From assembly GCA_029964075.1 (NCBI GenBank), contig CM057142.1, positions 31,498,392 to 31,562,391 of the forward strand: 64,000 nucleotides of DNA, read 5' to 3'. This stretch comes from Patiria pectinifera (taxonomy: Eukaryota; Echinodermata; Asteroidea; Valvatida; Asterinidae). The notes under the pieces were generated by a model. That model did no database searches, had not been told where the DNA came from, and saw only the letters and a list, made by a program, of their open reading frames with translations. Positions 47,679 to 59,556 of the stretch are shown here, in pieces. The position numbers and the translations under genes are program-made. Each line of letters begins with the position of its first letter. Position 1 is the first letter of the stretch.

Positions 47679-48292
47679 TAAATTACTCTTACAACGTGGA
47701 CCATCCAACGTGGCTTTTATGGCCCGTTGGTGCTTAATTTAATTATAATTGCTAGCAGTTTAAAGGTAGCTTCCTAGCTCCATGCCTAAATGTACACTGA
47801 AAAAAAAGATGAGAGTCCACCCACCGTTTGTCATGTTTGTATTGCCGCCGATTACTGCCCGCAAGATGTCAGTTCGGCCTTTTTCAACTGCCACCCGCAG
47901 GTTTTGATGTGTCTCTGCGCTTTTCTTGTCCATAATAAATTCACCTATCACCTTCAACCCTCAATATTCTGTAGTAATTTGGGGTTTTCAGTGAAGCGTG
48001 GAAAGCAGTCAACAGCACAGCACAGTACGTGGCAATATCGCGGCATGCATGATGGGCATATTTTTGCATGCATCCGTTACATTGTGTATGCATTAAAATA
48101 GGGCAAGGTTTCAGACCACATAATACTGTATTATACAACGGCGATAGCACCTGGCACCTTGCTTGACGGGGGAAAGGTCAGAGGCAAACTCGATCGATCA
48201 TGCATTAACAAACGAAACATCATCACAGGAAAAAGTGCAGTCGGTCTTAAAAGTCGCCAAAAATATTCATCAAACGAATAAAAACCGACACG

Positions 48293-49998
48293 ATGAGTAG
48301 TTTAATTACAAAGCTTTTGGTGCGGCCCCGTACCTACAGGTTTCTCCTGCAGCAGAGATTTTACGCGGCGAATGCCGGCAGCAAAGAAAACATCGAGAAA
48401 CTCGTGCAGAGCGACAAGGTCGTGGTGTTCATGAAGGGAGTTCCCACACAGCCCATGTGTGGATTCAGCAATGCTGTGGTGCAGATCCTCAGGATGCATG
48501 GAGTTGATAGTTACAGCAGTCATAATGTGCTGGAGGATGAGGATCTCAGGCAAGGTACGCAAGATTTTCATCTTGCGTATTTGTACGCATAAAATATTGG
48601 CAGTGGATATTTGACCGTGAACCAGTACCCGACTGATGTTAGGCCTTATTGTACTGGCACGGCACTGTGCAGTGACTGGGTTTTTTTTGAAAATTTTACT
48701 GTTAGTGTGAGAGTGAAGAATCTTCATCTGGTTCCGCGCTAACACTAGCCTTTAGTCAAGTCCCATGCGCCTATAGTAGGCCGGACCATCCAGACACGTA
48801 ACGCACCCCAGATGCTGGCACGTAAAAAGACTAGCTTGAGCAGCGAAGCCGCGAGGGCCTTTACTATCTCGTGGAACTAATCACTTATTCATTTATTCAC
48901 GTAATATAAATCAAGCAATATAAACAATCATCTAACGGTGGTTTGCGGTTACCAGCAACAGCACGCGCGCCATGGCGCCAGACGACGGCTGATTTACGTT
49001 AGTAATTCTGCATTTTCATTGGTCAATTCACAACGGGTAATTCATTATACATGTCTACCAAATCGGTAGACAAATGTAAAGAAAAACATAAGCGTTCTCC
49101 ACGAGATGGTTAAGGCCCTAGCGGCTTCGCCGCTCGTGCTAGTCTTTTTACGTGTCAGCATCCGGGGTACGTCACGTGTCCGGGTAAGCGCGTGGGACTA
49201 CAGTAATTCTCGTTGAGACTTTGTCAGTTGTGTTTGTGTTAAAAGAGATGGGAATCAGACCTATTACAATTTCGGACTTTATTTCCCTTTAACAATTCTC
49301 CAGAGGCAAAGCCAAGAATCAGAAAAACGGAAGATGAAATGCTCTGCAATTATTATTAAATGTCAGGAAAAGAAGACAATCTTACTTTTTGGGACACAAC
49401 AAATAAAGTTTCAAAAACAACTTAATCGCCTTTTTTAACATTAATCACAGATGTGATTGGTCAATGCGCGATGGCCAGGGCAGGGCTTAAATATTTTGTA
49501 ATAAGCCTCTGTACTGATGACATCACACTTTGTTTACGTGTGTGCTTTCCTATGGTGCTCAGTGGGCCCCACTGGCTCCATAGGAAAGTGCACATCAGTA
49601 CAGAGGCTTATTGCCCAAATTCTGCTGCGTGATCTTGCGACGACCGATGCTTTCGCAATGTGGTGCATGACGTCACTCACACTGGCAGGGTGGTAAACCA
49701 CTACAACCATTTCCCACGGTAGAACAAAATATTAAACATCTCCAAATATGAGCTCAATGCCCTGTTGTGCCATTTTTTTGTTATAATTTCACCTAGTATT
49801 ATCTTCTTTTGTAACTTAGGTATTAAAGAATACTCCGAGTGGCCCACCATCCCTCAGATTTTCTTCAATGGTGAGTTTATCGGCGGCTGCGACATCATGC
49901 TCCAGATGCATCAGAACGGTGACTTGGTGGAGGAGTTGGAAAAGTTAGGCATCAGATCGGCATTACTGGACGCCCCGCAGGAGGAGACAAAGTCATAG
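48293..49998 (+). CDS. GLRX5: Mitochondrial monothiol glutaredoxin 5
   Basis: Two exons, 48293-48554 and 49820-49998, join in phase (donor GGTACGC, acceptor ACTTAG) to give 146 residues, close to vertebrate GLRX5 (about 157). GLRX5 carries [2Fe-2S] clusters between the ISCU scaffold and downstream targets in the mitochondrial matrix. The first 27 or so residues are rich in Arg and hydrophobics without acids, as in a mitochondrial presequence. The monothiol active site CGFS is at 56-59, preceded by the glutathione-contacting K48. WPTIPQ (95-100) holds the cis-proline and GGCD (109-112) the C-terminal glutathione-binding turn. No residue expected of the family is missing. The intron of about 1.27 kb holds two palindromic elements. 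No clear AATAAA was seen within the first 150 bases after the stop. Confidence 0.95.
48758..49205. mobile_element. Palindromic-ended MITE in the GLRX5 intron
   Basis: The left end (agtcccatgcgc ... gctggcacgtaaaaagactagc) and right end (gctagtctttttacgtgtcagc ... gcgcgtgggact) are inverted partners over 70 or more bases with a few gaps; an inner pair (cgaagccgcgagggcctt / agcggcttcgccgct) also matches. Confidence 0.75.
49498..49613. repeat. Short palindrome in the GLRX5 intron
   Basis: The arms aataagcctctgtactgatg and catcagtacagaggcttatt plus an inner tttcctatgg / ccataggaaa pair flank cagtgggccccactgg. 210 bases before exon 2. Confidence 0.8.
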
Positions 49999-50179
49999 TG
50001 CAGGAGAAATGGACATAGCCAGCCTGGACTTGACATGAAACCCTCACGCTGTTTGATAAGTCACCAAATTTCGTCCGCTTCCCCTGCCATACCGGTACAT
50101 TTGTACACAGGCCAGTATAGGAGCAGTCAGATCACATTCGTGCATAAAACACTGTGACTAGTCAATTTCCAGACAGGGC

Positions 50180-50545
50180 TCTGGAGTGCTCTGGAACGTG
50201 CAAAACTAAATCAGGCCCACTTTACTCACAGTTTAGCCAGCACATTTCTCCGAAAATTCCACCGGAGCAAAGAAAATGTCCTCAGTATTTCACCAACCAA
50301 GTTTGCAGACTGAATTCAATTTTTAAAGGTGACTTTTCTTCAACATTTTGCACATGAGAGGGAAGTCAAGTGATTTCAAAATGGGGCTAAATGCTAGACT
50401 GGTACATGTCCAACCATGGTCCAACTATTTGAAAAGACTGACCACTTCATTCAGTGTCAATAGTCTGGTGGCTTGACTATGGAAAACTGTGTAGTAAATT
50501 GAGACTAGTTCCCGCTTCATGCCACATGTTTTTAAAATTCTTTTG
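50180..50545. repeat. Dispersed 370-bp repeat, copy 2, downstream of GLRX5
   Basis: Same family and orientation as 22775-23145. It begins about 180 bases after the GLRX5 stop codon and may lie in its 3' UTR. Confidence 0.88.
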
Positions 50546-50888
50546 GCATGGTTGATTGATGCAGTACTGAAGCTGTGTTGGACTGGTCGTTTTAGGTGCC
50601 AGTCTACTTTCTAGTTTTGCATGTTTTCAATACCTTAAGTTTTGGGACTCTCATACACAGTATTGAGAGTCCCAAATTTTCGGACTAGTCAAATTCCATC
50701 AACAGACAAGAGAGCTAACTGGCGGGTACAGCTGGCATATCAATCACCTCCAGTCAAACCATGGATAACAATATTAACAAGCGAGTTCTAAAGTGTTAAA
50801 ACAGTCACTTTATTATTTTGACTGCTGGCTGTGATGGCGTAGCTGAATTTGCCAGCTAGAGAGGGAGGGTTTTAGAAGTTTAATTTAA

Positions 50889-51399
50889 AGCTATAGTCCA
50901 TCATTTGCAGCCATCCGAAAAAGTAACTGGCGTATTATTGTTGAAAAAGATACTTGGTTGAAAGATAGTAAGTGGACTAAACTCCCTGTGAAATTAATCT
51001 TTCTGGCAAGTTATCATTTTGAAGTAATCAACGAAAGAAGGCCTTTCCAACGGTGCGTCTTAAGACGCACCGTAGAAAAATTTAAATTAGTAGTTCGTTT
51101 TGTTATTTGGCGCAGCGCGCGCAAGCATTGGAACGACTCACAGGTGCGCGCGGTTGCTATAATTCGTCAGATCAGTGCGCGACATCGCGTATAGCTGCAA
51201 TTCAAAACAATTCAAAACATGATTCAGCAACTTTTGATTTGAAATTGAGATCCTAGAATGCTGTTTTTCTCGGAATATACAGCTGAAGCTGAGCTGAAAC
51301 TTCATCAGGTTAGTTGTTCAGTATCCTTCATTAGATTTTGAACACTTTTGTTGCTTCAAACGAACAAAATGCACAAATTACAAATGATGGACTATATCT
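50889..51399. mobile_element. TTAA-flanked MITE, family B, copy 3
   Basis: TTAA at 50885-50888 and 51400-51403. Termini AGCTATAGTCCATCATTTGC and the inverted CAAATGATGGACTATATCT. Confidence 0.88.
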
Positions 51400-51553
51400 T
51401 TAATTTACTGGATCTGCGCAGCATGTTGCTGTTGGCTTTCCAGCAAAGGAAACTAGCGTGTTTGAAATCAGGTGGATCATCTTCAGAGTTCAAACATATG
51501 ACGAGAGCCTGTGGTATTTGCTCCAGTAGCTCATATAATTGATCGTAACTTAA

Positions 51554-52024
51554 AGAGGCTGTGGAATGCTCGAAGACATTTCCGTCATTTTGGGGGTATA
51601 TGTAGCCTAAGGTGTGATGAAATAAAAGCAACTATTGTGTCTGTCATGAAATGAGTACAAAAGGTACTTTTGAGAGCTGTTTTTCAGGTCCTGTTTTGAC
51701 CTGAACGTGCAATTTGTGTAAAAGTTGTTGTTGGGGGCAGCAAACAAAACATAGTAAATCGTGATGTAATAAACAGGACTCGTTTATACTACGCTGCATC
51801 GGGAGTCCTGTTTATTACATCACGATCTACTATGTTTTGTTTGCTGCCCCCAACGATGACTTTTACACAAATTGCACGTTCGGGTCGAAACAGGACCTAA
51901 AAAACAGCTCTCAAAAGTACCTTTTGTACTCATTTCTTGACAGACACAAGAGTCATTTTTATTTCATCACACCTCAGGCTACATATATACCCGAAAAATG
52001 ACAGAAAAGCATTCCACAACCTCT
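51554..52024. mobile_element. TTAA-flanked palindromic MITE, family E
   Basis: TTAA at 51550-51553 and 52025-52028. Arms of about 220 bases pair (aaaaggtacttttgagagct and its inverted partner) around a centre near 51795. Termini AGAGGCTGTGGAATGC / GCATTCCACAACCTCT. Confidence 0.88.
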
Positions 52025-52114
52025 TTAAAGTTTCTAATCTAAGGTATTAAAATATTTGCAGTTTAAACCATTCAGGCTTGCTCTCAAAGGATACTGTGTA
52101 AAGTACGATATGTA

Positions 52115-52442
52115 CAGTGGAACGTCGCTATACTGAACACCGCTATGCCGAACATTCGGCTATACTGAACATTATCTTTGGCTACGGAGTTTTGTGTTTC
52201 AAAACGTACCAAACATTGTTGTTGAAAGCTGTCGACAGAAGAGTGAAAAGTGGCTATAATCTCCCCAAGGAATAAAAGGGAAAAAGCCACCCACATAAGC
52301 TAAAACACTGTGTAATTTCGTGATTCAACAGTTGGCACGTATATACCGGAGCACTGGCAACTTAAAATCGCTGTACCGAACGGTCGCCATTGTAAACATT
52401 TTCTGTGGATCCTGCAATGTTCGTTATAGCGACGTCCAACTG
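52115..52442. mobile_element. Pogo/Tigger-like MITE, TA target site
   Basis: Ends CAGTGGAACGTCGCTATACT and the inverted GTTATAGCGACGTCCAACTG, flanked by TA. About 328 bp, no transposase. Related in terminus style to 29102-29288. Confidence 0.82.
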
Positions 52443-52499
52443 TATGTACTTTTGGCTTGGTCTGTTCTTAAATTTGACTGGTCTGAAGCTCTGCCTTTA

Positions 52500-54271
52500 A
52501 ACTACAGTACAAGGGGGATCTAGGTTTGGGGGAAAAAGGGGGGTGTAGCTGCCAAGGGGAGGGGGGGTAGCAGGCATTTGCTGTGTGTTTTCTGCATGAT
52601 TTTCCTATATTTTTGTGGCCCAGTATAGGGTGGGGAGGGGGGGTGGTTAGACTCCCTAAACCTCCCGTGGATCAACCACTGGAGAATGGCAACAATGGGC
52701 GATTCCAGTGCTGTGTAATGTCCGTGACAGAATTGTTAAGTGCTCTGTGAATTAACCTGAAAAATATTTCCCTACCTACATGTACCTACCCTATTTTCAA
52801 ATGCCATGTAATTGGAGGCACATTTTGGGGGGGGGGGGCCTAAGCTTGATAATTTTGTCGTTTACCTAAATGCATGAAAGTCTGTTGAACACACAATAAA
52901 CTACAAGTTTTTTTTTTTATTTTACCAAAAGAACTTGATTAGTTGTATAGCTGCATTTGAATCAGATCATATCAAATTTACTCATAAAGTTTACCATATT
53001 TCAATTTACAGTTCTTTTAGACTGGAGTTCCAAAATTTCAGCCAACTAAGTTACGGAAAACAAAAGATTTAGTCAGAAGTGTGAACAACTGTGGAGCATA
53101 AATGAATACTAGTTCATCATGTTTGCCTTCTTGAAACCTAACTTTTATTTTGGGTTTGACCGTTTGAAGTGGCTCAATATTTCGTTTAACAAGACTTTGG
53201 AATGCTGGGCTGAAACAGTGTTAATTACTCTGTGTATATATGACCTTGAAAGGGTTAAGAATAACCAAATTTAGAGGAATTTTCAAACTTTGTTAAATAA
53301 AACAAAACTAAAATACATGTCACTGGAGATATCGATCATTCTTGGCAGTTGCCTACAGGCTATAGTGGAATCTGGCGACCAGAAATGAAAGCCGTCACTG
53401 CGGTGGTGCCATGCGTTCGACATGTGTATTTTCAAGCTTCAACAGTGAAAGTACTTAAAGTTAAACAAGCTTTTGAAACTTCAGTGGCATCTTTGGGGAC
53501 TGATGAAAGGCTTTTGTTCGTCGTCTTTTGTTGTTGATCAAGATGGTCTTACCGGCCTGCCGAGGCGCGCTGAACGCTAATCTTCACAGCGTGCCAGGGC
53601 GGGCCGAACGTCAGGCTGAGTTGTGAGCCTGATTAACGTATCAATGCTGCCAACACAATAGCTGATTTTAATGAGACGTGCAAGAGACTTCCCGCCGCAG
53701 TGTGTTAAACTCACTGAGAACATTGGCCAGGCAAAAAAAAACACCGCAAAGGCGCCGCAGTGCGCCATGCGCCCCGGCACGCTGAGTAAACTATTAAGGA
53801 CGCTGGAGCTTAAAGACAAGGCAGACATTCATTTTTGGTTTATACAACACCTGAATAAAACCTCGTCATCTGATTGGTCAGAGCCACAAATCGTGTGACT
53901 GTATAATGGAACTTCTGTTTAACATAGAATGGAACTTCTTTCGTTTTGCGATGCAGACAGGCAGTGGCTTGGGACAAATAATTCAGTGACATATGTGATC
54001 AACGACCAACCAATCAGACGACAGGGATTTATCCAGGTGTTGTATAATACAATATAATGTAAACATAACAGGTGGTGAACTTGAGGGGGTGCTTTGAAAA
54101 AAATCTTTTGGGGTTATGCCCTCTCGCTTTCGGATCCTCTTTTACACAATGTCCCTCATCGCTGCTGAACAGTAATACCAACTGAAATGTTTCCTCACAT
54201 CTTCAGTTTCTCCTTTCAGTACCCAGCTGCTTCAAGCCATGTAGAAAGAGAAATGGTCATTTTGAACTTTT
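52500..54271. other. Intergenic, no gene recognised
   Basis: Between the convergent GLRX5 and HYR-SEA-EGF genes. Contains G-run-rich sequence (52540-52860) and a GC-richer patch at 53550-53800 with a short inverted pair (cagcgtgcc / ggcacgctg). No exon structure was found. Confidence 0.5.
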
Positions 54272-55577
54272 TTAGACAAAGTGTTCTTCGGTCATTACAA
54301 TGTCATCAATTTCTTCAACAAAGTGAATAGATTGGATATTAAATAACTGGCCAGAGGAACTCTCATCGTTGTACAACTCTATGGGGGCACCATCACCTGT
54401 TGGCGTTGTGTCATGTATGTCACCGAACTGTTTGTCACTGCGCTCATCAAACTCTGAAACGGGATCCGGTATTGTTCCCTCATAGGAATGGGTACCGTAA
54501 GACGACACAGACCTTCGTTCTGAGACATTTTGTGGTTGTGTTTTGAGGAGGGAAGCACTTTCACCTGTCAGCTGGTCGCATTCAGGCATTTCTCTGTCAA
54601 AGCAGTGGGACAGTAAAGGGGTTGTCTCTGGTGGGTCCAGTGCCTGTGTATTGATGAGGGGAACTGATTCATCTACAGATACGTCACTTTCGACAAGCGG
54701 GTCTGGTATCACTCCATCGTACGAGTGCGTACTGTCGGATGGCTCAAAGGGGATTCTCTCAACATCCACTTGGACTGTCATCTGCGGGGGCGTAGCTGTT
54801 TGGGTAAAAGCCGCACCTTTGGGTGTAGTGTTGGAATCGCCCAAACTGGGAAATTGGACGACTTCTGTCCCGCTGTCGCAGGTGCAAGAACTGCAGGTGT
54901 GAGATCGGCAGTCGGAGGAATCTGAGGCGCTGCTGCAAGAGGTACATGAGGAGCAGCTGCTGCTGCTTTGTGATTGGCCAGGTACGGCGCTGTTGTCATG
55001 GGAGCCAAGACTGCTCTCTTGGGGGCTAGCTTTGCTGCCCTGAGGACTTAGGATTCCATCATGGGTGCCAGGGATTCCATCATGGGTGCCAGGGATTCCA
55101 CCATGGGTGCCAGGGATTCCACCATGGGTGCCAGGGATTCCATCATGGGTGCCAGGGATTCCACCATGGGTGCCAGGGATTCCACCATGGGTGCCAGGGA
55201 TTCCACCATGGGTGCCAGGGATTCCACCATGGGTGCCAGGGATGCCATCATGGGTGCCAGAGATTCCACCATGGGTGCCAGGGACTTCATCGCGGGGTCT
55301 AGTGCTGCCATCATGGGGTCTCGCACTACCTTCATGGGGGCCAACCATGATGTCATGGGCACCAAGCCTGCCCCCAGGTTTCCCCTCCGACTGATCCAAA
55401 GCAGCTTCTTCCCTGCTGTCCTCCAAGTGGATCCGTATGTGGCTATCACTCTCGGCCGGGCTCTGCTCATCTTCTCCTTGTGAGGTGTATCCCAGGTCTT
55501 CGCTGGTCACCATATGTATACCCCTTGGCACCTCAGCGGGGCTGTCAGCGAAGATATGTAAGGGAATGCTGGCTTCA
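54272..55577 (-). CDS. Cytoplasmic tail exon with heptad repeat and sorting-like motifs
   Basis: One 1306-base terminal exon, ending VMTEEHFV and a stop. It opens with an acidic stretch (SEDLGYTSQGEDEQSPAESD), then degenerate and perfect copies of a GTHGGIP heptad, then a Ser/Cys cluster (SSCSSCTSCSSASDSSDC), and a C-terminal half holding three acidic dileucine-like motifs (ESVPLI, ETTPLL, ESASLL) and two copies of THSY(D/E)G(V/T)IPDP. No enzyme or adaptor domain is recognised. The frame stays open across the repeat, and the unit is a multiple of three, which supports real translation. Confidence 0.8.
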
Positions 55578-58500
55578 CTGTAACAAGAGAGAAATCTGGT
55601 AACAGATTTTTTTTAAAGGGCTCGTCAGCATATGTCCTTTTTAGAACATCACTAAGCAAGTACCGGTAGTTAGCATGGAAATCGTGAGTGGGGGGGGGTG
55701 TTTGTTTACCTGTTTTTTGCAACCCCATTTGTTAATGTCCATGTTTGTTGGGTCAGGTTGGTGATGCGGTACTTTCCTCGCCTTCCACCGTTGTTACCTG
55801 AGTTCGATTCCCGCCTGGGCCAATATGTGGATTGGGTTTTCAGTCCCTACTTGATTCTGTGGGTTTTCCCCAGAATTTTCTTCTCGGGTTTTGCTCCCAC
55901 CTCTAAAATTGTAATTTCTTCTGTAGGTTTCTTCAGGCTTGTGAGCTACACTGCCTAGGGTGCTTTTGAGGAATCCTTGGTTTTATTACCATGCAGAAAT
56001 AGTTAATAATACCAATAATAAGAATGCTTATGTGTCATCTGCATGTGAACCTTACATTGCAGTGTGAGATGTGCAGTTAACACACTCGCGTTTGTTTATG
56101 GTGTAAACCGAGGACACACACGTGCAACATCATCGGTGAATCGAGGACAGGACTCCTCAGTTGGAAAACGTGTACAAAACCAATGTGAGCTGCTGCAAAA
56201 AAAGTACGAAGGAAAAGGGAAGAGGAACAACAGGAAATCCTCGATTTACACCATAAACAAACTTGTCTGTGCATGGATCTGTGCGATTGACAAGATAGAT
56301 TTAATCAAGAATCAGAGATGCCAGTGGTTTTTTTTTGCCCCAAGGCCGGAAAAAAATATTACCACACACTGTTAAAGGGACACTGGGTCCTGGAACAGCC
56401 CAAATGGGCTACAAACGCGCTTTGAACAAGATGATGTTAATCGGAAAGAACATTTAAAAGTAGGATATAAACATCCACACAACTATCCTTTCAAAACTGG
56501 GCGTTTTTGTGTTATTCCTGTATTATGCATGCGAGAACAAATTTCGGGGTCCACTTTTGCGACCCTATAAATTCGAGCTGTTTGGATGCTAGTTGTGGTC
56601 ACCGCTGTTCCTGAGACACGCAACGTGTATATCGTACACTGAGAACCACACGAAAAACGTATTCATACTCCGTCGTGTCCGATGTAAACAAGCGGGGTGT
56701 TTTCGTCTTTTCTCGGGAACGGTAAGACATTAGGTTGGTTTCCTTTCAACCAGACGTTTGAAATAGGATAAGTAAACAATCCAAAATATAAAATTTTCGG
56801 GGATTTCAGGACCTAGTGCCCCTTTAAGCAAGTCAACAATGAACATACAATTCAGGGCATGAATGGATATGATCCGAGACTTGCACATCAGTATACCTGG
56901 CTTTCGTATGCCCCCCCCCCCAAAAAAAATGTGATTGCGGTGAGTCTATGCATAACAATTAACCTACATGTACACGAGACTATTGAACAACTCTACAAAT
57001 TTTCCTCGTGGCTGAATGACGACATGTAGTGATATCGTTGTTAAAAAAAAAACAATTCTGATTTCATACAGATTTCCGGTTTGTGAAGGTCTGGAATGCC
57101 GGAGTTTGTTTCTAAAAAAAAAGGAAAAAGTCCGAATTTGGGTTATAGCCTGAAAATTGGCATCCATGAAGAGTAAGGCCTAACACTCACTCACCCTTTC
57201 CTACGTCTCCTGCACCTGAATGCAATGCAGTACATAGCCAACATTCCCAACATGATGGCGGCCCACACACCCCCAAGGGAGATGATAGTCAGCTGTTTGC
57301 CTGTATCACGGTAGAAACGGTCATTCCATGGTTAATTTGAATGTGAATGCAACGTGAAATTGTTATCACCAAATGTTTGTGGCAAAGTTCGCCCGAGACA
57401 ACTTTTGCAAAATTGTAGTGCAAACACTTTCTGCAACACAAGTTCACAAGCTGCTGTATCACAAATTCATGTTCATGTTAGCTTTTGTGCTGGAAATGAA
57501 CCAGCCCTAAAAAGCATTTAAAACTGGGAAAGAAGCATGGCTATGCCCTCAATGATACAAATGTGAATCCTACTGTTTTAAAAGGACACTCGCACCCCAT
57601 CACCAACAAAAGTCTGGTGGACGTGTCATGAACTTATTACCTCTGTCAAGGAGGCTATGTTTTCATTGGATTTTGCTGGTTGATTGGTTGGCTGGTTGGT
57701 TTGTCTGTTAACAAGACAACTCAAAAAAAAAGTTATCGATGGATTTGCCTGAACATTTTTTGGGGTGGTCCTTGGTACAAGTACAAATTGATTAGAGTTT
57801 GGAAGTGATCCGAATCTGGGTCTGGATCCAGGATTTCGTAAAGGATTCTTCACCATTTATGCGAGTACCGGTATTTCTTTTGGGTACTATACTGACAATA
57901 TGGCGGGGCCGGAATTGTTTAGCCTTGGCGGAGGTTTGCGCTCTCTGAGTGCTTTCTAGTTTGGCCATAAAACTGTGACCGTTGTAGAGGTTTATGGACA
58001 CTCTCTTTTTTCGCAAAATTGCATCTTTTCACTGTTACTTGAGCATTTGAACACAGCACCACTTCTTCTTGCGTATCCCCTCCTAATGGCTATCTGAATT
58101 TTATGGCATGTGGTCAAACAAAAGAATTCAAAACATTAGGCCAAAAAAAAAAAGTCTCCGGTTTCTGGTATGCAAGCGCGTCGCTGTAGCCATGCGCGTC
58201 GGCAAAATTAAAACGTTTTTTTTTCAGTGTAAGATGATGTCTCAAAACCGCCAAACTCACTGGTTTGATTGGAATCCTGCTGCTGCACAATTTTAACGTG
58301 TTTTTAGATGGGGTTACGATCGAGTATAAGCTTTATGCCGCGTCCCTGCACCACTTTTGGGGCAAGCTCCATACCAGAAATTGGAGACTTTTTTTATTTT
58401 TTGGCCTTATGGAAACATCCCTTATTTAGTGTTGACTTCAGTGGACTTGATTGGCTGGGTATGCTGAATGACCTAAATAGTTCGGTTCTTCAAGCATATC

Positions 58501-59515
58501 ATGCTGTCGTCACATCCTTTTATTATGCTCAGTTGCAATCCTTGCATGCAAAGATGGTACTAATTTGTTCACATTCAGTGTAAAACTGGTTTCCTGCACT
58601 TTGCACAACGTCACATGTACATGGGAGGCTTACCACTTACTATCCCCCCCCCCCCCTGTGAAACTCCACCCCAAAATATTTGAAAGCCATCCAGGGAGGC
58701 ACGCTTACCAGATAAGGCCATTCTTGTCAAATCACACCTGTCACCAGAGTATGTGTACACTTGATTTTTACCGTGGCAGCTGAAGAACAATGACGAAGGA
58801 GGAAAAGTCACAGTGAGAATCAAGTCCATGTTCCTTTGACAATGCGAGCATACACTTTGTACAATTGTGGGGGGGGGGGGGCCTAGTGGTAAGGGTTCGG
58901 GGCTCGTGATCAGAGGATCAGGGGTTCAAATCCAGTTGCTGCTCATATGTTGTGTCCTTGGGCCAGCCACTTCACCTACACTTGCCTCTCTCCACCCAAG
59001 GGTATAAATGGGTGCCGGCATAAACCAGGGAGTAACCTGCGATGGGCTGGCATCCCATCCAGGGGGAAAAGAAATATTTTCAGTCGTTTCGTGTCAAGGA
59101 AACGGGACATAAATGCCGGCCTGATGGGCCATGTTGGCTCGTGACGGACATTTCTTTTACTTTGTATAATGATGATAGGCAAACTCCAAACAAAGTAGTG
59201 GTTAAAAAAGATCTTGTAACAAGATGTTGTAACAAGCTCAATCGCAAATATCTTGTAAGCTGCGGGCCAGCAAGTCTGTGTTCATGCACGAGTCACATGA
59301 TTGTGCCATGTAATTTCTGGAAGTAGTGTTTTGAGTAAAAAACAAATCAGGTTTTTTGACCCCAGTGACCCCATGATGACCTTTGACCCCAGTTTGGTCA
59401 TGCGACATGTTGGGGCTTGGCTACTGATACTTTTGACAAAGTTTGGTTGAAATCAGTCAAAATATGCAGGAGCAATTATCAGCGTTTGTATACTAACTAA
59501 ACTAACTTGAACTAA

Positions 59516-59556
<41 letters not shown>

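Noticed and set aside
55061..55483. Plus-strand and off-frame ORFs over the 21-bp repeat
   Set aside because: Shadows of the minus-strand tail exon, which alone joins upstream exons in phase.
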